From: OMOG01 sp041485845
GTDB taxonomy: Bacteria > Acidobacteriota > Terriglobia > Bryobacterales > Bryobacteraceae
DNA length: 9,259 nucleotides
Assembly (NCBI GenBank): GCA_041485845.1
Contig: JBGPKH010000349.1
Span: forward strand, 1 to 9,259
Reading direction: 5' to 3'
Shown: in pieces, positions 1-6,859 of the stretch
How positions within the stretch are numbered: the stretch's first letter is position 1
Layout: the number at the start of each line of letters is the position of its first letter
Made by a program: the position numbers and the translations under genes
The notes under the pieces: model-generated
What the model saw: only the letters and a program-made list of their open reading frames with translations
The model's database searches: none
Told to the model about the DNA's origin: nothing

Positions 1-408
1 CGGCTGGTCACCGTACGATGCGTGGAAGAAGTGGTTGAATCCGACCTCCATCAGCGTCGCCTGCGACGCGTAGGTGGAGATGTGGCCGCCGATGCCGGCG
101 TCGTACTTGTTTTGCCGCACCACCATGGCCATGGCGTTCCACCGCAGGAGGCTCTTGATGCGCCGCTCGATGGCGCGATCGCCCGGATACGGAACCTCAT
201 CCTCGGGACGAATCGTGTTGATGTACGGCGTGTTGAGGTGAATCGGAAGCTCGGCGCCATTGGCCCGCGCTCGCTCGCCCAGCCGTTCCAAAATGTAGGC
301 CGCGCGGTCCGGTCCCGCCTCATCGATAATCTGATCCAGGGCCTCTACCCACTCCGACGTCTCCCGTGGATCCAGGTCCACAACCCTTTCGTTTAGGTTC
401 TGGTGCAT
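1..408 (-). CDS. aceE: Pyruvate dehydrogenase E1 component, homodimeric type, N-terminal part (partial at left edge)
   Basis: This is the thiamine-diphosphate E1 subunit of the pyruvate dehydrogenase complex, a cytosolic enzyme that decarboxylates pyruvate and acetylates the lipoyl group of E2. The first 136 codons are present; the rest lies beyond the left edge. The translation begins MHQNLNERVVDLDPRETSEW and contains segments typical of AceE N-termini: TSEWVEALDQIIDEAG, PYINTIRPEDEVPYPGD, RRIKSLLRWNAMAMVVRQNK, GIGGHISTYASQATL and FNHFFHA. These align with E. coli AceE from its 'ETRDWLQAIESVI' region to 'FNHFFR'. The ATG at 408-406 is preceded by an AAAGGT ribosome-binding site (418-413) at normal spacing, which supports this start. 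The frame is intact throughout. The gene lies downstream of the minus-strand outer-membrane gene, with a long inverted repeat between them. A second, internal aceE piece lies at the right edge. Confidence 0.95.
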   Translation of the reverse strand, partial: MHQNLNERVVDLDPRETSEWVEALDQIIDEAGPDRAAYILERLGERARANGAELPIHLNTPYINTIRPEDEVPYPGDRAIERRIKSLLRWNAMAMVVRQNKYDAGIGGHISTYASQATLMEVGFNHFFHASYGDQP

Positions 409-412
409 TTAT

Positions 413-418
413 ACCTTT
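413..418 (-). promoter_or_regulatory. Ribosome-binding site of aceE
   Basis: Read on the minus strand, AAAGGT lies 4 nt upstream of the aceE ATG (5 nt if the site is taken as AAAGG). It fixes the start codon at 408. Confidence 0.6.
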
Positions 419-478
419 ATTTTGACACAGGCCCCGGTCCCGCGCCCGTGGCGGGGTATGCCGCCGGCAGCAAAGAGC

Positions 479-594
479 TTTAGCCACAAATGAACACGAA
501 TAGGCACGAATAAAGGCACCCGTGGACCGCCTGGCTCCCCGGGATCTGCGCGGCCTCCTTTATTCGTGCCTATTCGTGTTTATTTGTGGCTAAA
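479..594. repeat. Long imperfect inverted repeat (38-bp arms) in the intergenic region
   Basis: The left arm (479-516) and right arm (557-594) are reverse complements over 38 bp with a single difference, G492 against T581, which would be a G-U wobble in plus-strand RNA. With two more mismatches the pairing extends to 473-600. The 40-nt centre is GC-rich. Each arm carries an internal near-repeat built on CACGAATA (…AACACGAATAGGCACGAATAA). The arm has the TTAGCCACAAATGAACACGA type of sequence, which I recall from intergenic regions of several environmental phyla; that is memory, not a search. It sits between the end of the outer-membrane gene and the aceE start. It could form a stem in the transcript of the upstream gene, but no clear U-tract follows on the minus strand, so a classical intrinsic terminator is not well supported. 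Confidence 0.85.
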
Positions 595-600
595 ACGCTT

Positions 601-614
601 TTCTAGATCTAGAA
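601..614. repeat. 14-bp perfect palindrome over the stop codon of the outer-membrane gene
   Basis: TTCTAGATCTAGAA is its own reverse complement and includes the stop codon (611-609) of the minus-strand gene. It lies 6 bp from the right arm of the long inverted repeat. Its role is unknown and it may be chance. Confidence 0.6.
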
Positions 615-1424
615 TGTGAACGCCATCCCCACTTCCAACTGATTCCTCGGCGACATCGTCGAGTCCAACCCGAAAGTAGACCCCGCCCACCTCGTGTACC
701 GGATCTCGGGCGTCCAGTTGATCCGGAAATCGTCCACAATCCGGAACCCCAGGCCGACCACCGCCCCAACCACATTCCGCCGCGAAGGCTGCGTGGTCGT
801 CTTGTCGGTGCTCGACGAGTTGTCGGGACCCTGCGTCAGGGTCGAGGAGCGAACGTTCGTGACCGTGCGCAGCGACGCCCCGGCCGCCACATAGACCTTC
901 GAGAGTGGGCCGCTTGCCGCCAGTCCCCGGTGGTGCACCAGCAGCGGAACATCCCACAGCACGCCGCGGGTGTCCTCCGTGCGGAACATCTTCGACCGTT
1001 CGTCGGTGGTCGTCGTGGAGTCGTCCGTACCCCAATAGATGCTCGTGACCTTGGTGTATCGCAGGCGGCTGTAAAGCAGTTCCGCCGTGATCGTCCACGC
1101 GGGAGTCACCTGATACTCCACCGCCGGCCCAATCCCCCAGGATGTCGAATGGGAGGCCGTCGTAAACGTCCAGTCGCGCACCGGAGCCGGCGTCGTGGTA
1201 GTGGTGAGGGTCGTCCGATTCTGCATCGTGCTGAAAGACTTCAGGGGTAGACCCCGTCCCCGAAGTCCCACCGAGAAACGCTTGGTCTTCACCAGGACCT
1301 GACCGGTCTCCGGTGAGTCCGATTGGGTAGGGGAGGGCGCCTGCCCAAACAGGAGACAGCAGCCGGACAGATATACGCCCAGCATGATAGCCGATCTTGT
1401 ATTAGTGGATGCTCGCATGTTCAT
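609..1424 (-). CDS. Secreted protein, probable outer-membrane beta-barrel
   Basis: This 271-residue protein has an N-terminal signal (about residues 11-29, AIMLGVYLSGCCLLFGQA). Cleavage could occur after the FGQA region. The LSGC motif at residues 19-22 could instead be a lipobox, but the hydrophobic stretch before it is short. The mature part alternates polar and aromatic or hydrophobic residues in strand-like segments (WGIGPAVEYQV, WTITAELLYSRLRY, KVYVAAGASLRTV, NVVGAVVGLGFRIVDDFRI, WTPEIRYTRW) and ends in FTF. A terminal phenylalanine is typical of outer-membrane barrels. Thr/Ser-rich stretches between strands (about residues 72-80, 135-141, 202-213) would be surface loops. The start at 1424 is preceded by AGAAGG about 15 nt upstream; an in-frame ATG two codons later is an alternative. 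I do not recognise a specific family. The gene is divergent from the receptor operon and upstream of aceE on the same strand. Confidence 0.75.
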   Translation of the reverse strand: MNMRASTNTRSAIMLGVYLSGCCLLFGQAPSPTQSDSPETGQVLVKTKRFSVGLRGRGLPLKSFSTMQNRTTLTTTTTPAPVRDWTFTTASHSTSWGIGPAVEYQVTPAWTITAELLYSRLRYTKVTSIYWGTDDSTTTTDERSKMFRTEDTRGVLWDVPLLVHHRGLAASGPLSKVYVAAGASLRTVTNVRSSTLTQGPDNSSSTDKTTTQPSRRNVVGAVVGLGFRIVDDFRINWTPEIRYTRWAGSTFGLDSTMSPRNQLEVGMAFTF

Positions 1425-1766
1425 AACGTTTGCCGGTGACCTTCTGTGACAGCAATTTGTTGTGAGTCAGATACGCACAGACGCGCGGCGACTCAACACG
1501 GTTACATCCACTCCAACCGACGGCAAGCGACACAATTCTGCTATATTTCAGGCCTAATACTCTCTTACAAATTTTAATAGAAGGCGCTGTCCACGACTGT
1601 TAAGTTTTGTAAAAAAAAGATTTTCCAGATCTCATGTAACTGTTTCCGCCAGGTGCGCATCTATCTCGCTAACGAATTGGTTAGGCTCGGCTGGCCCGGC
1701 GTGTGTTGCCAATAAGTCACACCTGTATCCAGCCCCGCACTCTTGTCACGCAGGAGTAACTACATA
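1425..1766. promoter_or_regulatory. Divergent intergenic region with AT-rich core
   Basis: These 342 bases separate the minus-strand outer-membrane gene from the plus-strand receptor operon and must hold both promoters. The stretch at about 1535-1630 is clearly AT-richer than the flanking genes, with ACAAATTTTAATAG at 1567-1580 and a run of eight A at 1611-1618. A weak dyad, TGAGTC (1463-1468) and GACTCA (1490-1495), lies near the outer-membrane gene. On the minus strand TTGAGT and TATCTG lie 17 nt apart there, which is only a poor match to a housekeeping promoter. I see no convincing -35/-10 pair for the receptor operon and no open frame worth calling. Confidence 0.5.
1751..1756 (+). promoter_or_regulatory. 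Ribosome-binding site that decides the receptor start
   Basis: CAGGAG lies 10 nt upstream of the ATG at 1767. The frame is open from a TTG at 1743, but that codon lies before this site. Starting at 1767 also gives a clean signal peptide (MKTSKCIFGLILAAALSAPP). Confidence 0.7.
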
Positions 1767-4700
1767 ATGAAAACGAGTAAGTGTATTTTCGGGCTGATTC
1801 TTGCGGCCGCGCTGTCGGCCCCCCCGACCTTTGCCCAGAGTGGAACCGCCACCCTGCGGGGCGCGGTCCGCGATCCCAACGGCGCGGCAATCGCCGATAT
1901 TCTGGTGACCGTCACCGGCATGGATACCGCCATCACCCGAGAGTTCACCACCGGGCCCGGCGGGAATTATTCAGTCCCTTTACTCCCCCCAGGCCGTTAT
2001 AAGATTTCCGTCGCGCAGAAGGGCTACGAAATGTTCGTGGCCGAGGACATCTGGCTGGCGCCCGGGCAGGTCCGCCTGCTCGATCCCAAAGTCTCGACCG
2101 CCCTGCCGGACGATGCCCCTCCCGTCCGCCTGAACGATCCTCCCATTCACCCCGAGAACGGGACCGTCACGGAGATCATCCCGTACGCGGCTCGCTGGCC
2201 CGATGCCCCGATCGTGGAAAAGACCCCTTCGCCGCTGCCCCTGCTCACCACCGCTCCTGGAGTCCAGGGAAACGGGCGGGGCCTGATCATGTCCGGCATC
2301 TCCGACCGCAATCGACAGACCTGGGCTTGGGATGGCATCGCCGACGACACAGGGTCGAATCCCATCGTCCACTCGCAGTTCTTCGAAGCCGCCGAGATGT
2401 CGGTCGCCAACCCCGGCGTCGATGCTTACCGTCCGACGGGTTTTAACCTGATGTCCAAACGGGGCGGGAACAGCTTCCACGGTCAGGCTTATTACAAGCG
2501 CGGCTCGGCGGCGTTCGACGCGCGACCCTACTTCGACGCCAAAAAGAACAGCTACACCTTGCAGGAAGAAGGTGGCGAAGTCGGCGGGCAGTTCATTCCC
2601 AACCGCACCTTCTTCTACGGTGGCGGGACCTACCAGCGCAACCCGTACCGGCGCACCATGTATGCAGACGTTCCCACCAAGCTGATGCGCGCGCGCGACT
2701 TTAGCCAGTTCCTCGACCCCACAACTTCCCCCACGGGAACCGTAGTGGTGATCCGTGACCCGCGTAACGGGGTCCCCTTCCCCGGCAACGTGATTCCGTC
2801 CAACCGGTTGAACACCGTGGCCACCAACGCCCTGAACAACGGCTACATCCCCGAACCGAACACGGGCGCGGATGGCGCGGTTTCGCAGAACTACTCCTGG
2901 GATCACCCGTTCGGCCCCGACCTCTACCGCGGCGTGTGGCCGTTCCTGCGCTTCGACCAGAACCTGGCCGAGGGCCACAACCTCTATTTCCGCTGGATGG
3001 AATCGCGGACTTCGACCATCGCTCCGGGTAGCCTGGGCCCTCTGCTCGCCTCCACCCAGGCCGTTCGATACCGCAGTTTCGCCCTCGCCGAGACCAGCAC
3101 CCTCACCTCCAGCCTGGTCAACCAGGTGAGCCTTGCGCGCATCTCCAACCGCGTCAAGCAGGGCCAGGAGGAAGGCGACGTCACGCCCCGTCACGGCGAT
3201 TCGGCGCTCACCACGCTCGGCATTCTCGGAACCAACCTGAACGGCAGCACCGTCGCGGGCTTCCCCACCATCTCGATCGCGGGACTCACCGGGCTTTCCA
3301 TGGTCTACCCCGGCGGCACTACCGAGAACATGGCGCAGGACGATCGCATCGTGACCTTCGAGGACGGGCTGGTCTGGTCTCGCGGCCGCCATTCCGTCAA
3401 GCTGGGCGCGCAGTACACGCATTTCGATTGGCTGCTCGGCGCGACGCCGCAAAACGTCTTTGGCAGTTTCTCGTTCAACGGAATGTTCACCGGCATTGGG
3501 TTCGCCGACTTCCTCCTCGGCTTCCCCTCCACCAGCAGCCGGCTCCAAGGACCCAAGCTCAACCAACGCCTGAACCAGGACCAGGTGGGCGCCTACGTGT
3601 CCGACAGCTTCCGCGTGACCTCGCGCCTCACGGTGGACTACGGCCTGCGCTGGGACCGCTTCGGCTCGCCGGCCTATCAGGACGGCTTCATGTACAACTG
3701 GGACCCCGCCACCGGCAACGTGATCGTCGCGCCCGGGACGCTCACCTCGGTCAGCAGCCTGTATCCGAAGAACATCAAGCTGGTCGCCGGCCAGGTGGTC
3801 CCCACCCCCAACAACCGCAACTTCCGGCCGCGCATCTCGGCAGCCCTGCGGCTCACCGGCAACCTGGTCTTGCGCGGAGGCTACGGCGAGTTCACCGATA
3901 GCGGCGGGTTCGGCGCCGACGGCCGTTTGAATAATCCCAACGGCCCGTATCACATCGAGGAAACGTACTTCAACTCCAACGTCAACGGCAACATCACCTA
4001 TACTCTTCCGAGACCCTTCCCCGCGACGGCCTCCGCCGCGCTCACCGGAGTGCAGAGCGTCACGGCGATTCCCCTGAAGACCGACGAGGGCGTCATTCGC
4101 CAGTACAACGCTACACTCGAGCGCGCCTTCGGCAACCTCGCCCTGCGCGCGTCGTACATCGGCTCCCGCGGGGTCGGCATGAACTACTCACTCGACGTCA
4201 ACAAGCCGGCGGCCAGCACCACCCAGTTCAGCACTTCCCACCTGCCCTATCCCCAATTCGGCAGCACCTTCGTGACGCGTACCGATGGCTCCTGGCGCTA
4301 CGATGCCGTCCAACTCGCCGCCAGCAAGCGGACGGGGGGGCTCACCTTCGATTCCAGCGTCACTCTCGGCAACAGCGTCAGCAATTACGCCAACACGTTC
4401 GACCCCTACCACGTCACCAACCAGTGGACCCGGGACGCTGCCAACCGTCGCTTCTACTTCGTAAGCAGCGCCCAGTGGGCCGTTCCGGCAGGGAAAGGCA
4501 AGCGCTTCCTGGCCAACGCGGGCCCCCTCGCCGATCGCCTGGTCCGCGACTGGACGGTGCAGGCCATCGTCACCGCCGCCTCCGGCCAGTACTACTCGCC
4601 GCTCTTCACCGGACCCGACCCGGCCAACGCCAGCCCGAGTTTCGTCACCGCCCTGGCCGACTGCGTTGGCGATCCGTCGAGCGGCGCGCGCACCATCTCC

Positions 4701-5024
4701 CGCTGGTTCAACCCGGCGGCCTTTTCGATTCCTTCGGCCAGCGCCGGACGGTACGGCACGTGCGGCATGAACTCGCTAGAAGGGTACCCAATCCATGTGG
4801 GCCACGTGAGCCTGGCGAAGCGGGTCCAACTCGGCGAGTACGTCGCGGCAGTCTTCACCGTCCAGGTCTCCAACGTCACCAACACTCCGCACTTCACCTT
4901 CCCCAACAACAACATTTCAAACCCCGGCGCGGGCGCGTTCCCGGCGTCCTCCGCAGTCTCGCCCTACAATCCCGAGCGCCAGGGCAGCCGGCAACTCGAC
5001 CTGAAACTGAGGCTTCAATGGTAA
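1767..5024 (+). CDS. TonB-dependent receptor, Oar-like, with N-terminal carboxypeptidase-regulatory-like domain
   Basis: This 1085-residue outer-membrane protein is of the large Oar-like TonB-dependent type that is greatly expanded in Acidobacteria. Such proteins are thought to import or bind large ligands using energy from TonB-ExbBD. The signal peptide covers residues 1 to about 24 (LSAPPTFAQ). A carboxypeptidase-regulatory-like beta-sandwich follows at about 28-108 (TLRGAVRDPNGAAIADILVT, GGNYSVPLLPPGRYKISV). A plug-like region covers about 135-235 (LPLLTTAPGVQGNGRGLIMS, NLMSKRGGNSFHGQAYY). The rest is beta-barrel. Near the C-terminus is the family hallmark RWFNPAAFSIPSASAGRYG (W980), and the chain ends in an aromatic residue (LKLRLQW). 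No SusD-like partner is adjacent. It is the first gene of a probable three-gene operon; its stop overlaps the start of the next gene by 7 nt. The ligand is unknown. The downstream fucosidase hints at fucosylated glycans, but that is inference from position. Confidence 0.9.
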   Translation: MKTSKCIFGLILAAALSAPPTFAQSGTATLRGAVRDPNGAAIADILVTVTGMDTAITREFTTGPGGNYSVPLLPPGRYKISVAQKGYEMFVAEDIWLAPGQVRLLDPKVSTALPDDAPPVRLNDPPIHPENGTVTEIIPYAARWPDAPIVEKTPSPLPLLTTAPGVQGNGRGLIMSGISDRNRQTWAWDGIADDTGSNPIVHSQFFEAAEMSVANPGVDAYRPTGFNLMSKRGGNSFHGQAYYKRGSAAFDARPYFDAKKNSYTLQEEGGEVGGQFIPNRTFFYGGGTYQRNPYRRTMYADVPTKLMRARDFSQFLDPTTSPTGTVVVIRDPRNGVPFPGNVIPSNRLNTVATNALNNGYIPEPNTGADGAVSQNYSWDHPFGPDLYRGVWPFLRFDQNLAEGHNLYFRWMESRTSTIAPGSLGPLLASTQAVRYRSFALAETSTLTSSLVNQVSLARISNRVKQGQEEGDVTPRHGDSALTTLGILGTNLNGSTVAGFPTISIAGLTGLSMVYPGGTTENMAQDDRIVTFEDGLVWSRGRHSVKLGAQYTHFDWLLGATPQNVFGSFSFNGMFTGIGFADFLLGFPSTSSRLQGPKLNQRLNQDQVGAYVSDSFRVTSRLTVDYGLRWDRFGSPAYQDGFMYNWDPATGNVIVAPGTLTSVSSLYPKNIKLVAGQVVPTPNNRNFRPRISAALRLTGNLVLRGGYGEFTDSGGFGADGRLNNPNGPYHIEETYFNSNVNGNITYTLPRPFPATASAALTGVQSVTAIPLKTDEGVIRQYNATLERAFGNLALRASYIGSRGVGMNYSLDVNKPAASTTQFSTSHLPYPQFGSTFVTRTDGSWRYDAVQLAASKRTGGLTFDSSVTLGNSVSNYANTFDPYHVTNQWTRDAANRRFYFVSSAQWAVPAGKGKRFLANAGPLADRLVRDWTVQAIVTAASGQYYSPLFTGPDPANASPSFVTALADCVGDPSSGARTISRWFNPAAFSIPSASAGRYGTCGMNSLEGYPIHVGHVSLAKRVQLGEYVAAVFTVQVSNVTNTPHFTFPNNNISNPGAGAFPASSAVSPYNPERQGSRQLDLKLRLQW
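5009..5012 (+). promoter_or_regulatory. Ribosome-binding site of the NHL propeller gene, inside the receptor gene
   Basis: GAGG lies 5 nt before the ATG at 5018, within the last codons of the receptor. With the 7-nt overlap it suggests coupled translation and decides this start over the longer open frame, which reads through upstream from 4424. Confidence 0.6.
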
Positions 5025-6841
5025 GATCTACGCTCGCCGCCGCGATCTGCCTCTGCGCGCCGGTATTGTGCCTGGCACAGGCCACCTCGTACACCATCAC
5101 GACCGTCGCCGGGAGTTCCACTTCCGGCTTCGGCGGCGACGGCGGAGCGCCCACCAGCGCCAAGCTGAACGTGCCCATCCAAGTCGCCGTGGACGCCGCG
5201 CACAATCTCTACATCGCCGATAGCGGCAACAACCGCATCCGCAAGATCTCGGCCGGAAAGATCGCCACGTTCGCCGGCTCCACCCAGTCCATCTATACCG
5301 GCGACGGCGGCGCCGCTACCAGTGCCGGGCTCACCAGTCCCTACGGCGTCCAACTTGACGCCTCCGGCAACGTGTACGTTGCCGACCTCGGCAACCATGT
5401 CGTCCGCGTGGTCGGCGCCGACGGCAAGATCGCCACCGTCGCCGGCAACACTTCCGCGAACTTCACCGGAGATGGCGGACCCGCCACCGGCGCGGCGCTC
5501 AATCGTCCGTTGGGCATTGCCATTGCGCCCGGCGGCCGCTTCTACATCGGCGACAGCTTCAATCACCGCGTCCGCATGGTGGCCCCCGACGGGACCATCT
5601 CCACCGTGGCGGGAAATGGGGTCGCGACCTACCAGGGTGACGACGGCCCCGCCACTAGCGCGAGCCTCAGTCGACCGTTCGGCGTCGCGCTCGATGCCGC
5701 CGGGAATCTGTACATCGCCGACAGCGCCAACAATCGCGTCCGCAAAGTGTCCACCGACGGCACGATGGCCACCGTCGCGGGCACGGGGACGGCGGGCTTC
5801 TCGGGCGACGGCGGCCCGGCCAACAAGGCGCAGTTGAACCGTCCGTGGGATGTCAAGGTCGATGCCGCGGGCGACCTGTTCATCGCCGACTACAGCAACA
5901 GCCGCATCCGCATGGTGACGCCGGACGGTGTGATCACCACCATTGCCGGCGATGGCAATTCCGGGTACACCGGCGATGGCGCCGCCGCCGTGTCCGCGCG
6001 CCTGAGCTTTCCCACGGGCATTGCCATCGACACCAACGGCAACATCTTCATCGCCGATTCGGGCAACAACGTGGTCCGCCAACTCACGCCCACTGCGCCC
6101 TCGGTCAGTTCCGGAGGAGTCACGTCCGCGAGCGCGTTCGGCGGCTTGCCCGCCGTCGCGCCCGGCTCCTGGATCGAGATTTACGGCACGAATCTCTCCA
6201 CCAGCCGACGCCAGTGGGGCTCGGGCGATTTCCAGGGCGTGAATGCGCCCACCTCGCTCGACGGCGCCAGCGTCTCCATCGGCGGCCAGGCCGCGTTTAT
6301 CGATTTCGTCAGCGGAGGACAGGTGAATGCGCAGGTCCCGTCCAACGTCGCTACGGGCTCGCAGCAACTCACGGTCAAGACCGCGGCCGGAACCAGCGCG
6401 GCCTACACCGTGACGGTGGCCGCGACCCAGCCCGGCCTGCTGGCGCCGCCCACGTTCAACATTGGCGGTACGCAATACCTGGCGGCCGTCTTCACCGATG
6501 GCGCGTACGTCCTCCCACCGGGCGCGATCCCGGGCGTCCCCTCTCGCCGCGCCAAAGCCGGCGACACCATCGTGCTCTACGGCATCGGTTTCGGCCCCGT
6601 ATCCCCCAACATCCCGGCAGGCCAGATCGTGCAGCAGACCAACTCGCTTCTGACCGCTCCGCAAATCTCTTTCGCCGGAACTTTCGCCACCGTCACCTAC
6701 GCCGGCCTGGCGCTCAACAATATCGGGCTCTACCAATTCAACGTCGTGGTGCCGAGTCTCACGGCCAGCGACAAGGTCGCGGTCACCTTCACTCTCGGAG
6801 GCGCCGCCGGCCGGCAGACCCTGTACACCGCCGTCGAGTAG
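5018..6841 (+). CDS. Secreted six-bladed NHL-repeat propeller protein with Solibacter-type C-terminal domain (TIGR03437-like)
   Basis: This 607-residue exported protein has a signal peptide at residues 1 to about 22 (LAAAICLCAPVLCLAQA). Six NHL-type repeats fill about residues 28-358. Each follows the pattern TVAG-GDGGPA-A-L-P-GVA-D-GNLYIAD-NNRIRKV, and repeats 2-5 are each exactly 56 residues, which fits a closed six-bladed propeller. The remaining ~245 residues match my memory of TIGR03437, the uncharacterised C-terminal domain described from Solibacter paralogues. Its recognisable parts are VAPGSWIEIYGTNLS, VNAQVPSNVATGSQQLTV, AKAGDTIVLYGIGFGPVSPN and GLYQFNVVVPSL. Its two 'PG/AGD-x-I-x-I/LYG' stretches resemble IPT/TIG immunoglobulin-like folds. 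NHL propellers usually bind proteins, nucleic acids or small ligands; here the role is unknown. Three Cys in the signal region do not form a convincing lipobox. The gene is coupled to the receptor and followed after 18 nt by the fucosidase. Confidence 0.88.
   Translation: MVRSTLAAAICLCAPVLCLAQATSYTITTVAGSSTSGFGGDGGAPTSAKLNVPIQVAVDAAHNLYIADSGNNRIRKISAGKIATFAGSTQSIYTGDGGAATSAGLTSPYGVQLDASGNVYVADLGNHVVRVVGADGKIATVAGNTSANFTGDGGPATGAALNRPLGIAIAPGGRFYIGDSFNHRVRMVAPDGTISTVAGNGVATYQGDDGPATSASLSRPFGVALDAAGNLYIADSANNRVRKVSTDGTMATVAGTGTAGFSGDGGPANKAQLNRPWDVKVDAAGDLFIADYSNSRIRMVTPDGVITTIAGDGNSGYTGDGAAAVSARLSFPTGIAIDTNGNIFIADSGNNVVRQLTPTAPSVSSGGVTSASAFGGLPAVAPGSWIEIYGTNLSTSRRQWGSGDFQGVNAPTSLDGASVSIGGQAAFIDFVSGGQVNAQVPSNVATGSQQLTVKTAAGTSAAYTVTVAATQPGLLAPPTFNIGGTQYLAAVFTDGAYVLPPGAIPGVPSRRAKAGDTIVLYGIGFGPVSPNIPAGQIVQQTNSLLTAPQISFAGTFATVTYAGLALNNIGLYQFNVVVPSLTASDKVAVTFTLGGAAGRQTLYTAVE
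5099..6091 (+). repeat. Six tandem NHL-coding repeats, 168-bp period
   Basis: The repeats begin at about 5099, 5264, 5432, 5600, 5768 and 5936. The first unit is 55 codons, the next four are 56, and the last is cut to about 52 before the C-terminal domain. The protein repeat is strong, while the DNA copies differ at many positions. This is an old domain repeat, not a recent DNA expansion. Confidence 0.85.
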
Positions 6842-6859
6842 ATCCCTTATCTTGGATAC

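Noticed and set aside
479..594. Inverted repeat as a simple intrinsic terminator
   Set aside because: The arms are far longer than needed, the loop is 40 nt, and the DNA after the left arm on the minus strand lacks a clear T-tract. A terminator function is possible but not shown.
1690..1712. Possible sigma-54 promoter (TGGCCCG … TTGCC) upstream of the receptor
   Set aside because: The GG and GC elements are 13 nt apart instead of 10, so the match fails at its most constrained property.
1980..3953. 657-codon open frame on the minus strand opposite the receptor gene
   Set aside because: This is the antisense shadow of the TonB-dependent receptor, whose own frame has a signal peptide, domain motifs and a ribosome-binding site.
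4424..5017. Upstream extension of the propeller reading frame into the receptor gene
   Set aside because: The extension is an out-of-frame shadow of the receptor C-terminus. The signal peptide begins at the ATG at 5018, which has its own GAGG.
5099..6091. Regular 168-bp periodicity that might suggest a CRISPR or satellite array
   Set aside because: The period is exactly 56 codons, the reading frame is continuous, and conservation follows NHL motif positions in the protein. It is a domain repeat.
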